A stretch of 41,744 nucleotides of DNA from Caldimonas tepidiphila (GCF_003569765.1 NZ_QXMG01000049.1:1-41744), one strand, 5' to 3'. Positions 1 through 6,795 are shown, counted from the stretch's first letter. Notes: a model not told the origin generated them from the letters alone. Numbers and translations are program-made.

Positions 1-127
1 TAACTCCGTCCGGGGTCAGGGGAATCTCGCTCTCAATCTATTTGCGCAACAAAGCCAGGTTGAGCAGCCGATGCATGGCATCACGCCACACCAAGAGTTG
101 CGCAAAAGCGCCTACCGCCCTTCGCAC

Positions 128-334
128 TCAGTCGGAACCCTGGTTGGCAGCGTCATCTGGATCTTGCAACTGCGGGATTCCCGCCATGCCCGACTCCATC
201 TCGGCCTCTAGTTCATCGAGTTCCTCGAACAGCGCGTCAAGCACTTGAGCCACCTCCCCGAGGCGGGCAGCCTGCTCGTCAATCCGCTTGCGAAGTTGCG
301 CCACCGCCTGATCGTATTCTTGCTTGCTCTTCAT
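128..334 (-). CDS. Small coiled-coil hypothetical protein
   Basis: The 68-aa product begins MKSKQEYDQ and has a long Glu/Leu/Ala-rich helix (about residues 5-50) with heptad-like hydrophobic spacing, typical of a short coiled coil, then an acidic tail. I chose the ATG at 334 because GGGGAAG and GCAGG lie upstream; an upstream extension to 382 is open but looks unlike protein. I do not recognise a family. It lies outside the tRNA-Ser element, beyond the stranded tRNA terminator, so it is either chromosomal or part of another insertion at the same hotspot. Bases 1-127 downstream hold no gene that I can support, only two copies of the palindrome TTGCGCAA (42-49 and 98-105). Confidence 0.55.
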   Translation of the reverse strand: MKSKQEYDQAVAQLRKRIDEQAARLGEVAQVLDALFEELDELEAEMESGMAGIPQLQDPDDAANQGSD

Positions 335-594
335 CCTGCCATCTTCCCCTGAATTGCCTTGGAGGAACTGACACAAGTGCAATTTTTGCCGCAGTAAGCC
401 ACAGGAACCCCATCGACGAGGGGGGACGGGCCGCCAACAGCTCCCGCGCGGCTCCCTCGAGCCTGCGGCGATAGCTCTGACTCATTGCTCCACCGACATG
501 GCACGCAGCCTTCGCGCACCTGCCCGCTCGAAAGGCGCCGTTACTAACAGAACGAAGCCATCCCCCTGCCCTCCCCGCACGAAGGATGCCCAAA

Positions 595-629
595 GAAAAA
601 AGCCCAAGCAGATCAACTACTTGGGCTTT
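595..629 (-). terminator. Intrinsic terminator, probably the original tRNA-Ser terminator
   Basis: A 10-bp stem (599-608 with 620-629) is followed, on the minus strand, by a T tract. Reading on the minus strand it lies four bases past the CCA of the left tRNA-Ser fragment. Before integration it would therefore have followed tRNA-Ser(GGA) directly. The remaining gap up to the integrase (335-752) holds only this terminator, the attachment repeat and the arm-type repeats. Confidence 0.8.
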
Positions 630-633
630 GTTC

Positions 634-650
634 TGGCGGAGAGAGCGGGA
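634..650. repeat. Left attachment site core (attL), 17-bp direct repeat
   Basis: TGGCGGAGAGAGCGGGA is identical to 6779-6795. Read on the minus strand it is the end of the tRNA-Ser T-stem, the acceptor 3' strand, the discriminator and CCA. At this end it also forms a perfect 7-bp inverted repeat with 654-660 (TGGCGGA and TCCGCCA, 27 bp overall), the geometry expected of a tyrosine-recombinase core site. Confidence 0.88.
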
Positions 651-703
651 CACTCCGCCAAAGCATCATTTTTCCCCATGACGCTGGGGCAGAAGAGGGT
701 CAA

Positions 704-727
704 CGTGGGGGAAAGGCGTGGGGTAAA
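704..727 (+). repeat. Left pair of arm-type repeats
   Basis: CGTGGGGGAAA (704-714) and CGTGGGGTAAA (717-727) are direct repeats with 13-bp periodicity, 54 bp inside the left core. The same motif pair with the same spacing lies inside the right core (6693-6716). The placement matches arm-type integrase binding sites of tyrosine-recombinase elements. The repeats are seen directly; their function is inferred. Confidence 0.7.
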
Positions 728-752
728 CTGCCTCGCTCAACCCGGAGCCCCC

Positions 753-2000
753 ATGCCCCACATCGAGAAGTGCCGGAACCTCTGGTACGCCACACTGAAG
801 GTCCCCGCGGCGCTACGCAACAAGGTCGGCAAGACGAAGTTCAAGCAGTCCCTCGGCACTGCGGACAAGCGCCGTGCGCAGGCTCTTGCCGCCCCGCTCG
901 TGGCCCTCTGGAAGGCCAAGCTGCGGCAGGTAGCGGGCGAGGAGGATGCCGTACAGCGCGAGGCGCTGCGCTGGCGTGAGGCCATCGCAGAAGTGAAGGC
1001 CGCTGGCGATACTGAGGCCGTCCAGTTGATTCAGTCGCTGATGGCCGCCGAGGCAGAGAACATCGAGGAGCAGCGGGGCGCGCACGAGGCGGAGCGGTTC
1101 GCTGGCGTTGCCTCGGGCCACAAGACCCCCACCGGCCTGCACTTCCAGGAGTGGAAGGCGTCCATCACCCACTTGGAGCAGAAGACCCAGGACCAGTACG
1201 TCAAGGACGTACGGCACTTGGTAGACCAGTTCGCCGCCTTGGAGGACATCACGCCACAAGCAGGGCGGAGGTGGATGGAGCAGCTACAGCAGAGCGGGAC
1301 CTCCCCCTCGTCACTGAAGCGCATGCTCTCCTGCTGGCGCAGCTACTGGCGCTACCTAGGAACCATTGATGCGGTCCCGCCCAATAGCTTCCCCTTCAGC
1401 AGAGACAACATCCGCGAGGCCCGCAGGGTCCCCAATGACTCCTGGAGCCCCTTTGCACCGGCGGATGTTCCGAGGCTGTGGCAGGCGGCCAAGGAGAAGA
1501 GAGACGGCCCGCTAGCTGATCTGATCATGCTGGGTGCGTACACGGGTGCGCGCATCGAAGAGTTGTGCAGCTTAGAACTGGCTAACGTAGGCCCCCAGTC
1601 CTTCCGCATCAAGGACGCGAAGACGTCAGCCGGCTGGCGCGAAGTCCCGATCCACAGCAAGCTGAGGCCACTGATGAAGCGGCTCAGGGAGGAGTCGAGG
1701 GACGGCTACCTGCTGACCGGGCTCACCTTTAACAAGTACGGCGACCGCTCCAATGCCATCAGCAAGCGGTTCGGGCGCCTGAAGAGTGGGCTGGGGTTCG
1801 GGGAGAACCACGTCTTCCACTCACTACGGAAGACGCTGATCACCCTGCTGGAGGACGCGGGGGTCTCAGAAAACCTTGCGGCGGACATCGTGGGGCACGA
1901 GAAGCCCCGCATTACCTACGGGCTGTACTCCGGCGGGGCGTCCCTTGCCACCAAGGCCGAAGCCATCGAGCGCGTCCGGTACGAGGGCCTCGGGCCCTAA
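753..2000 (+). CDS. int: Site-specific tyrosine recombinase (phage-type integrase)
   Basis: This 415-aa integrase probably catalyses insertion and excision of the element at tRNA-Ser. The N-terminal part resembles the short beta-type domain of integrases (WYATLKVP, QSLGTADKRRA, residues 11-41). A core-binding helical domain spans about 125-215 and the catalytic domain about 230-400. Catalytic residues visible are R267 in TGARIEEL, K290, H356 and R359 in HSLRK, H382 in GHEK and the nucleophile Y392 in YGLYSGG. I chose the ATG at 753 because GGAG lies 7 bases upstream and homologues begin close to this point; the frame is open further upstream through the attachment site. It reads away from the left core, with its promoter region lying among the arm repeats. 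Confidence 0.95.
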   Translation: MPHIEKCRNLWYATLKVPAALRNKVGKTKFKQSLGTADKRRAQALAAPLVALWKAKLRQVAGEEDAVQREALRWREAIAEVKAAGDTEAVQLIQSLMAAEAENIEEQRGAHEAERFAGVASGHKTPTGLHFQEWKASITHLEQKTQDQYVKDVRHLVDQFAALEDITPQAGRRWMEQLQQSGTSPSSLKRMLSCWRSYWRYLGTIDAVPPNSFPFSRDNIREARRVPNDSWSPFAPADVPRLWQAAKEKRDGPLADLIMLGAYTGARIEELCSLELANVGPQSFRIKDAKTSAGWREVPIHSKLRPLMKRLREESRDGYLLTGLTFNKYGDRSNAISKRFGRLKSGLGFGENHVFHSLRKTLITLLEDAGVSENLAADIVGHEKPRITYGLYSGGASLATKAEAIERVRYEGLGP

Positions 2001-2276
2001 GGCCCCCCGGATGTTCACCGCAAAAATCCGAACGGGTATCGGATAAGCACTCCGGCCCGCTTCCCCCCCGTGGGGGTACCCCTTCTGGAGCGGCCAGCAG
2101 GCGGCCGTAGCGTCCCGCTGAAGCAACCCTTGCGGGAGAGGGAAGACAGGAGGCAAGGCGAAGGCTCAAAGCGTAGCACGGCCTCCGCTATGGGAGCTTC
2201 CCGCGATGCATGCAGATGGGGGGACTGGGCACACTGGCAGCGCTGTAAGCAACACGCAACCAAGCGCAACCAGACC

Positions 2277-2582
2277 ATGCAAACCATTGCCGCCCGTAGC
2301 TCCGCCGCCTTCGCTTCCCTGCTGACCCAGACCGCCGCCCTTGCGGTCTCCTGCCTGCGTCCTCTGGTGCGGCACAAGCTGACCGAGGAGGAGTGCGAGG
2401 CTGCCGGACTGCCCCTCGGCAGCACCGTCCCCGCCGTCCATGTGCTCCGCGTTGTGGGCTCACCGTGGTGGCGCCTGGGGGCCTGGGCAGACAGGACCGA
2501 CCCGACCGGGGGCAGCCTACACCTCCGCCTCCTGGGCTGGGAGGGGGAGGTCTACTACTGGCGGCGGGCGGCCAACACCTAA
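2277..2582 (+). CDS. Hypothetical protein of the element
   Basis: The predicted product is 101 aa and begins MQTIAARSS, after 276 bp without a clear gene downstream of the integrase. An Ala/Leu-rich N-terminal segment is followed by HKLTEEECEAAGLP and a Trp/Tyr-rich C-terminal half (WWRLGAW, YYWRRAA). I recognise no family. The same strand and spacing as the following small gene (2677) suggest a shared transcript. The Shine-Dalgarno sequence is not obvious and an upstream extension to 2070 is open, so both the start and the coding call are uncertain. Confidence 0.45.
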   Translation: MQTIAARSSAAFASLLTQTAALAVSCLRPLVRHKLTEEECEAAGLPLGSTVPAVHVLRVVGSPWWRLGAWADRTDPTGGSLHLRLLGWEGEVYYWRRAANT

Positions 2583-2676
2583 ACCCTTCCTCTCGCACAA
2601 GGCGGAGTACCGCCCCAAACCTCGGACGGCCGGCAAGGCCCCGGGGGACCTCCCCACCCCTCAACAAGGACCTCCC

Positions 2677-2940
2677 ATGAGGATGATTGCGCGCACGCCC
2701 TGCCACCCCAAGCAGCTCCAGCACACCCCAACCGGGGAGCTGCGGGCCTCCATCATGCCGACGACGCTGCGAGACCTCCGGCTCCTCTGGGAGCACCACA
2801 ACCAGACCGCAGCGGAGGCAGGGACTGGCCTGGAGGCGGCCACGTTCGATGACTTCATGCGCCTGCTGATAGGAGCCTTCCTACAAGCAAGCACCGACAC
2901 GAGCCGCAGCGCACTTCCACGCGGTCAAATCGCTCCGTAA
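2677..2940 (+). CDS. Small hypothetical protein of the element
   Basis: The 87-aa product begins MRMIARTPC and has a predicted helical C-terminal half (LRDLRLLWEHHN, DDFMRLLIGAFLQ). AAGGA ends 7 bases before the ATG at 2677, which decides the start over the longer open frame reaching back to 2440. I do not recognise the protein. It lies 94 bp downstream of the 101-aa gene on the same strand and upstream of the direct-repeat array at 3035-3081. Confidence 0.55.
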   Translation: MRMIARTPCHPKQLQHTPTGELRASIMPTTLRDLRLLWEHHNQTAAEAGTGLEAATFDDFMRLLIGAFLQASTDTSRSALPRGQIAP

Positions 2941-3034
2941 GCCATTGATTTATAAGGAACTCTCTCCTCGGCAGCCTCCATTCTGTGGTCTAAACCCTCC
3001 CCATAGCCCCCACCCTCCCTCCCCCTCCTTCACT

Positions 3035-3081
3035 CCTTAAGGTAAACCTCAAGGTGACCTCAAGGCAGCCTCATGGGGCCT
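3035..3081 (+). repeat. Iteron-like array of about 11-bp direct repeats
   Basis: CCTTAAGGTAAA, CCTCAAGGTGA, CCTCAAGGCAG and CCTCATGGGG follow one another, with a fifth CCT at 3079. The CCT positions are 3035, 3047, 3058, 3069 and 3079, close to one helical turn apart. The array ends 35 bp before the gene at 3117. Helically phased repeats of this kind often bind an initiator or repressor; here the ligand is unknown. Confidence 0.6.
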
Positions 3082-3116
3082 CTTAGGGAGAGGACAGACC
3101 AAGACCACCACGGACC

Positions 3117-3674
3117 ATGATTCCCAGTCCCACCCCCTCCCCCTTCGAGCTGTACGCCAACCTCCCCCAAGACCGAAGGGTCGCAAGGGCAGCAGGGCTC
3201 AAGCACTACTTCCCCGCCCTTCGCTGCCTGCAGGGGCACATGTGTCTACGCCGGGTGCATGACGCAAAGTGCCTCCGTTGCCTGGAGGTCGAGCAGCAGG
3301 CGAAGAAGGCAGCACAGCAGAAGGAGCTGGACCGCGCTACCGCCAAGGAGCGGGCCATGCAGGCCAAAGAGCGGGCCGCCAAGGAGCAGGCAGCCGAGGA
3401 GGCACGGGAGGCACGGGAGGCCAAGGAGGCCGCCAGGAGAGCCGCCAGGAGAGCCGCCAGGGAGGAGCGAGAGCGGGAGCGGAAGAAGGCGAAGGCCGCA
3501 GCCACCCGAGCAGCGAACAAGGTCGCCAGGGCGGCAGCCGCAGCCGGGGAGGTCTCCAGCGCCAGCAGCGCCGCTCCTCCTGCTGTCCTCGCCGAGCCGG
3601 CGGTCGAGCTGCTGCCCCTGCTGCCACCGCTCTGGGGCGGGGATGCCGGGGACGATGCCGCTCCGTGGGAGTGA
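3117..3674 (+). CDS. Hypothetical protein with HNH-associated Cys/His motif and basic helical tail
   Basis: The product is 185 aa. Residues 30-56 carry C37, GH at 40-41, C43, C52 and C55 (CLQGHMC then CLRC), the arrangement of the small zinc-binding element found beside phage HNH endonucleases and related DNA-binding proteins. Residues 57-140 are one long Lys/Arg/Glu/Ala-rich helix or coiled coil, and the C-terminus is Ala/Pro-rich. No HNH catalytic core is present, so I do not call it a nuclease. A DNA-binding or regulatory role is inferred from the motif and from the repeat array immediately upstream. Its stop faces the convergent serine recombinase. Confidence 0.65.
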   Translation: MIPSPTPSPFELYANLPQDRRVARAAGLKHYFPALRCLQGHMCLRRVHDAKCLRCLEVEQQAKKAAQQKELDRATAKERAMQAKERAAKEQAAEEAREAREAKEAARRAARRAAREERERERKKAKAAATRAANKVARAAAAAGEVSSASSAAPPAVLAEPAVELLPLLPPLWGGDAGDDAAPWE

Positions 3675-3791
3675 GAGCGAGCGCATAAGACAGGCCGCAG
3701 CACACGCGAGAGACCGGCGCCAGCCTGGCCCCTCCCCGGCCTCCTGCGGGTCACCACGGGGCCGCCAAGGGCCTCTCAGGGCCCTCTTCCC

Positions 3792-4376
3792 TCAGGCAGG
3801 GACGCTGGCGCAGTACCGCTTGACAGTGGCCGGAGACAGCCGCCAGTGCTCGGCGGTCTCGACGATGGTTGCCCCCTTCTCCCGGCGCCACGCGGCGACC
3901 TCCGCCGGGTCTGCCTCCTTCGGCCTGCCCATGCTCGCCTTCCCCCGGTGGGTCCTCCCGGTCTCTGCTAACGAGGCCCGCGCCTTGTCCCGCCCGGCGG
4001 CAGTGCGCTCCACGATCCGGGCTCGCTCCATGTCCGCCACCTGGGCCAGGACCGCGAGGATGAGTTCCCCGACCCCCTGCGCGATACGCCCCAAGCCGTG
4101 AACTTCGACAGCCACGCCGCGCTGCAGCAGGGCCCGCACGGTCGCTTGCACGTCGAGCGCATCGCGCCCCAGGCGGTCCACCGCGTAGACGTGGAGGGTG
4201 TCCCCCTTGCGGATGAACTGGAGCAGGGAGGCGAAGCCGGGCCGCTGGGCCGCCGGGATGATGCCGCTGACCCCCTCGTCCTTGAACTCGTGATCGAAGC
4301 TGCCCCCCATGGCGTGGCGCTGGGACTCGATGGTCTGGTCGGTCGTGGAGCAGCGGTAGTAGGCGATGCGGGTCAT
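3792..4376 (-). CDS. Serine recombinase, resolvase/invertase family
   Basis: The 194-aa enzyme is the size of small Tn3-resolvase/DNA-invertase proteins. The catalytic domain (1-140) shows R8 and nucleophile S10 in YYRCSTTDQ, the VDRLGRD motif (R68, R71) and the E-helix signature MERARIVERT. Residues 149-190 form the GRPKEAD hinge and a helix-turn-helix ending SPATVKRYCA. Such proteins cut with a 5'-phosphoserine linkage and resolve or invert DNA at short paired sites, often next to their own gene. The divergent intergenic region contains nested repeats (4399-4490) that could be those sites. A second recombinase beside a tyrosine integrase could serve dimer resolution, inversion or a separate nested unit. 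Confidence 0.92.
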   Translation of the reverse strand: MTRIAYYRCSTTDQTIESQRHAMGGSFDHEFKDEGVSGIIPAAQRPGFASLLQFIRKGDTLHVYAVDRLGRDALDVQATVRALLQRGVAVEVHGLGRIAQGVGELILAVLAQVADMERARIVERTAAGRDKARASLAETGRTHRGKASMGRPKEADPAEVAAWRREKGATIVETAEHWRLSPATVKRYCASVPA

Positions 4377-4398
4377 GGTCTGCGTCCCGGGAGAGGCT

Positions 4399-4490
4399 CA
4401 AAAGGTATGGCTCATATCATGCCTTAGCTCACAACACCCCGCAAGTACCTTTTGCGCCATCACAGGCCCCGCTTCTGGCCATGGCTCATA
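4399..4490. promoter_or_regulatory. Divergent intergenic region with nested repeats, candidate resolvase site or operator
   Basis: Between the serine recombinase and the 335-aa gene, CAAAAGGTA (4399-4407) and its perfect inverse TACCTTTTG (4446-4454) are 56 bp end to end. ATGGCTCATA occurs twice as a direct repeat (4407-4416 and 4481-4490). Location and symmetry fit recombinase recombination sites or autoregulatory operators. The repeats are seen; the role is inferred. Confidence 0.5.
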
Positions 4491-4539
4491 ACTTAGAAGT
4501 TCTGACCCCCACTTTTCACCCAACCCCAACGAGTACCCC

Positions 4540-5547
4540 ATGACCATCCGCGTTCAACACATCCCTGAGAGCATCTCCTCCCAAGCGGAGCCGCAGCCGG
4601 CAGACCTCGGCCAAGGCAGCGCCCGAGTCCACGCCGGCCCCATCCGCTACGGCCAGGACGCCGGGCACGCCGAACCAGTACAGGCGGGCGTGGCACGTCA
4701 TCAGGTCAGCTTCGATGGCACCTCCGGCGGCTCCATCCTCGCCACGCGGCAGAAGCATGGCCCGCATGAGACAGTCGAGCTGATCCCCGGCGACCCCAGC
4801 AGTCGCACCCTCCTTCGCGTGGCTGTCCGGGAAGGCCTCCTCAAGGAGACCGCGCCGGGAATCTACGCGGACGCCCTCACCTCCACTGGCCAGCAGCGCA
4901 CTCTGGAGACCGTGCAGGCCGAGCAGCAGCAGGCCGCACACGAGCAGCGGCAGGCCCTGGAGGAGCAGCAGGTGGCCGACAGCGCTGGCATCTTCAACCC
5001 ACAGGAGGACGCCGCATGGCAGGCCGACATGGAGAGCATCCCCGAGCACGCCTTCCGCTCGACCATGGCAGGCGTGGTCAATGCGGTCACCCTTGGCACC
5101 GACTTCAGCGGAGCAGTGGATGCGCTGGTCCGTGATGCGGCTATGGAGCCCGCGCAAGCCACCGAAGTGGTCGAGAACGCCTACTGGGCGCAGGAGCAGA
5201 TCGTGGCCCGCGCCCTCGCCAAGGTCGGCATCAGCGAGGACATGAAGGAGGCCGCCTATACGGACTTCCAGCAGAACCCGGGCAAGCTGCAGAACGCCCT
5301 GCACTACCTGCTGCACGGCCGTGACGTTAGCCACCTCCAGCAGATGGGACGGGACTGGCTGGACCGCACGCAGCGGCAGGCCGCCAGCAAGGGCCCGGAA
5401 CGCCCCACAGCGAGCCCAGCGAGTGGACTGGAGGGCACCCTACAGGCCGCCGGTTTCGAGACCTCCACGAGCCCGCAGGGCGTGCTGCTGATCAAGACGG
5501 GCCCTAGCGGGAAGTGGGTCCCGGCTGCCGATGTGCTGAGGGCGTGA
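4540..5547 (+). CDS. Hypothetical protein of the element, 335 aa
   Basis: I do not recognise this protein. The N-terminal 65 residues are Gln/Ala/Gly-rich and look disordered. Residues about 70-115 look folded (ETVELIPGDPSSRTLLRVAV, then EGLLKETAPGIY). Residues 115-150 are a Gln/Glu/Ala helix likely to coil. Residues 160-290 are helical, and the C-terminus (SGLEGTLQAAGFETS to WVPAADVLRA) looks like a separate small domain. There is no signal peptide or membrane segment. It diverges from the serine recombinase and is followed by a hairpin and a strong terminator, so it is a single-gene unit. The composition recalls phage virion-associated or scaffold-like proteins, but that is only an impression. 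Confidence 0.8.
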   Translation: MTIRVQHIPESISSQAEPQPADLGQGSARVHAGPIRYGQDAGHAEPVQAGVARHQVSFDGTSGGSILATRQKHGPHETVELIPGDPSSRTLLRVAVREGLLKETAPGIYADALTSTGQQRTLETVQAEQQQAAHEQRQALEEQQVADSAGIFNPQEDAAWQADMESIPEHAFRSTMAGVVNAVTLGTDFSGAVDALVRDAAMEPAQATEVVENAYWAQEQIVARALAKVGISEDMKEAAYTDFQQNPGKLQNALHYLLHGRDVSHLQQMGRDWLDRTQRQAASKGPERPTASPASGLEGTLQAAGFETSTSPQGVLLIKTGPSGKWVPAADVLRA

Positions 5548-5548
5548 G

Positions 5549-5583
5549 CCTGGAGGCCCCCGAGAGGATCAGGGGCCTCCAGG
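5549..5583 (+). terminator. GC-rich hairpin after the 335-aa gene
   Basis: A perfect 12-bp stem (5549-5560 with 5572-5583) with an 11-nt loop starts just past the stop codon. It has no T tract, so it may stabilise the mRNA 3' end or back up the canonical terminator 15 bp downstream. Confidence 0.5.
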
Positions 5584-5597
5584 GGCTGCGTCTTCTC

Positions 5598-5628
5598 ACA
5601 GGTGGCGTTTGCGCGCACCTGTTTTTTT
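5598..5628 (+). terminator. Intrinsic terminator
   Basis: ACAGGTG (5598-5604) pairs with CACCTGT (5616-5622) and runs straight into seven T residues. This is a canonical rho-independent terminator ending the 335-aa gene transcript. Confidence 0.88.
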
Positions 5629-5693
5629 GCGGGCAGACGAACCTAAGGCGGAGCCCCGCCCCGTTTCGCTCCGCCACCCCAGGGGGCCGACGA

Positions 5694-6608
5694 TCAGTTC
5701 TTTGGCAGCGCGTTCAGGTACACGCGGAACTGCTCTACCTCGTCAGTATTGAGCCCCACCGCCTCAATGAACGGGGTCAGGTTCGCCTGGGTTAGCAGCA
5801 GTCGCCCCCTATTGATAGACGCCCCCGCCCGCTCCAAGACGGAGTCCACCTCCCCTACCCACTTCGACCACCTGCGGAGGTCTTCGTAGCTCAGAGCATC
5901 AATGCTCAACTGATCCAACTCCTTCAGTTGCTCCTCCAGTGTGATCACCAGAAGTTGAAGGAGGTTGTTCTCCGGGTAGAGGGCCTCTAGGCCCACCACC
6001 TCTGCCACCGGCACCTCGATGACATGGGGGCGCGGGAGACGGCGGCCCTGCGCCTGCTCGATCTGCTCCACCTCATGAGGTGTTGCTTCACGTACTGCAT
6101 GAAGGACAGTCTGCCGCGTCTTTACCATTTCCATGATGCGGCGGACCACCTTGGCCGGCACGCCCTTGCCTCCCTCTATTAGAGGTAGGCTTGTCTTGTA
6201 GACCCAATTACCTCCCCGGTCCTGTACACGCATCTCCGTGACTTGGTCTGCGACCTCCTCCAGCCGCATGTAGAACCCCCACAGCTTCTCGCGGTTCTGC
6301 TTCTCGGTGAGGTCCCGGTCGAACTTGTTGGACAGCGTCTCGAAGTCCACGCCGAAGTACGTCTTCCCGCAGTCCTTGCCAATGTTGGTTTCCCGGCCGT
6401 CCTTGGTGACCACGATATAGCCACGGCCGTGCGGCTTTTGGCAGTTAGACAGCCCGCAGGGAACCCAGTCGCGGAAGGCATACCGGCCAATGATGGTCTG
6501 GAGTTCATGCGCTTGAGGGTCCAAGCTGCTTGTGAAGCCGGCGCGGCTGGTGATGTCCTCCCAGCTCTCCACGGTGATGATCTCTTTGGTGTTCGACAGG
6601 ACGATCAA
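5694..6608 (-). CDS. Hypothetical protein with Cys/His cluster, 304 aa, TTG start
   Basis: The N-terminal part contains C51, C56, H60 and C80 (PCGLSNCQKPHGRGY, later GKDCGKTYFG), a plausible zinc-binding fold embedded in beta-rich sequence. Residues 100-150 are a charged helical stretch, and the rest is helical with a Leu-rich segment near 215-250. I know no function for it. The start is TTG at 6608: GGAGG lies 7 bases upstream and no earlier ATG is available. It is transcribed towards the convergent 335-aa gene, and its upstream side abuts the right end of the element. Its codon use looks less GC-biased than neighbouring chromosomal genes, which fits recent acquisition. It could be cargo or an element-maintenance function. 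Confidence 0.8.
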   Translation of the reverse strand: MIVLSNTKEIITVESWEDITSRAGFTSSLDPQAHELQTIIGRYAFRDWVPCGLSNCQKPHGRGYIVVTKDGRETNIGKDCGKTYFGVDFETLSNKFDRDLTEKQNREKLWGFYMRLEEVADQVTEMRVQDRGGNWVYKTSLPLIEGGKGVPAKVVRRIMEMVKTRQTVLHAVREATPHEVEQIEQAQGRRLPRPHVIEVPVAEVVGLEALYPENNLLQLLVITLEEQLKELDQLSIDALSYEDLRRWSKWVGEVDSVLERAGASINRGRLLLTQANLTPFIEAVGLNTDEVEQFRVYLNALPKN

Positions 6609-6654
6609 GCGGGGGCCTCCTCAAGGTCAGGCAGGTAGTTGCGAAGCGGCAACG

Positions 6655-6691
6655 AAAAAGGGCCCGGAGGGGTTAACCTCAGGGCCCTTTT
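6655..6691. terminator. Bidirectional intrinsic terminator inside right end of element
   Basis: AAAAGGGCCC (6656-6665) pairs with GGGCCCTTTT (6682-6691), with an inner GAGG/CCTC pairing. It works on paper in both directions. On the minus strand it would end tRNA-Ser transcripts that now read into the element, replacing the displaced native terminator at 595-629. Confidence 0.8.
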
Positions 6692-6692
6692 G

Positions 6693-6716
6693 CGTGGGGG
6701 AAACACGTGGGGGAAA
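6693..6716 (+). repeat. Right pair of arm-type repeats
   Basis: CGTGGGGGAAA occurs at 6693-6703 and 6706-6716, with 13-bp periodicity, 62 bp inside the right core. It matches the left pair (704-727) in sequence, orientation and spacing, as expected for integrase arm sites. Confidence 0.7.
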
Positions 6717-6742
6717 CTTGCTTCCCCCCTGATCGCTAAGTC

Positions 6743-6765
6743 CTTGTTTTGCAAGGCTTTTTTTA
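6743..6765 (+). terminator. Weak intrinsic terminator facing out of the element
   Basis: A short stem (CCTTG with CAAGG) is followed by CTTTTTTT on the plus strand, just before the right core. It would stop transcripts leaving the element antisense to tRNA-Ser. Confidence 0.5.
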
Positions 6766-6778
6766 GTTCTCAGTGTAG

Positions 6779-6795
6779 TGGCGGAGAGAGCGGGA
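6779..6795. repeat. Right attachment site core (attR), 17-bp direct repeat
   Basis: Identical to 634-650 and forming the 3' end of the intact tRNA-Ser gene, including the encoded CCA. Integration has therefore regenerated a complete tRNA. Confidence 0.88.

Larger units (their letters stand above)
634..6795. mobile_element. 6.2-kb integrative element in tRNA-Ser(GGA)
   Basis: The element is bounded by an identical 17-bp direct repeat (634-650 and 6779-6795) that is the 3' end of the intact tRNA-Ser gene. It carries a tyrosine integrase next to its left end, a serine recombinase, and four to five genes of unknown function. Paired short repeats flank both ends on the inside. I see no capsid, terminase, tail, relaxase or recognised replication gene, so it is neither a complete prophage nor a conjugative element. 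It could be a satellite or an integrative islet with accessory cargo. The boundaries are seen directly; the element class is inferred. Confidence 0.88.

Noticed and set aside
611-623. Possible IHF site GATCAACTACTTG near the left att core
   Set aside because: It lies in the loop and arm of the tRNA terminator on the chromosomal side and misses one consensus position, so a chance match is likely.
2069-2078. CGTGGGGGTA, resembling the arm-type repeat
   Set aside because: A single copy far inside the element, in a C/G-rich run, without the paired 13-bp spacing of the true repeats.
3400-3480. Short tandem repeats (GCCAGGAGAGCC-like) as a CRISPR or minisatellite
   Set aside because: They are the coding sequence of an Ala/Arg/Glu-rich helix in the 185-aa gene. 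No spaced repeats of CRISPR type exist in the window.
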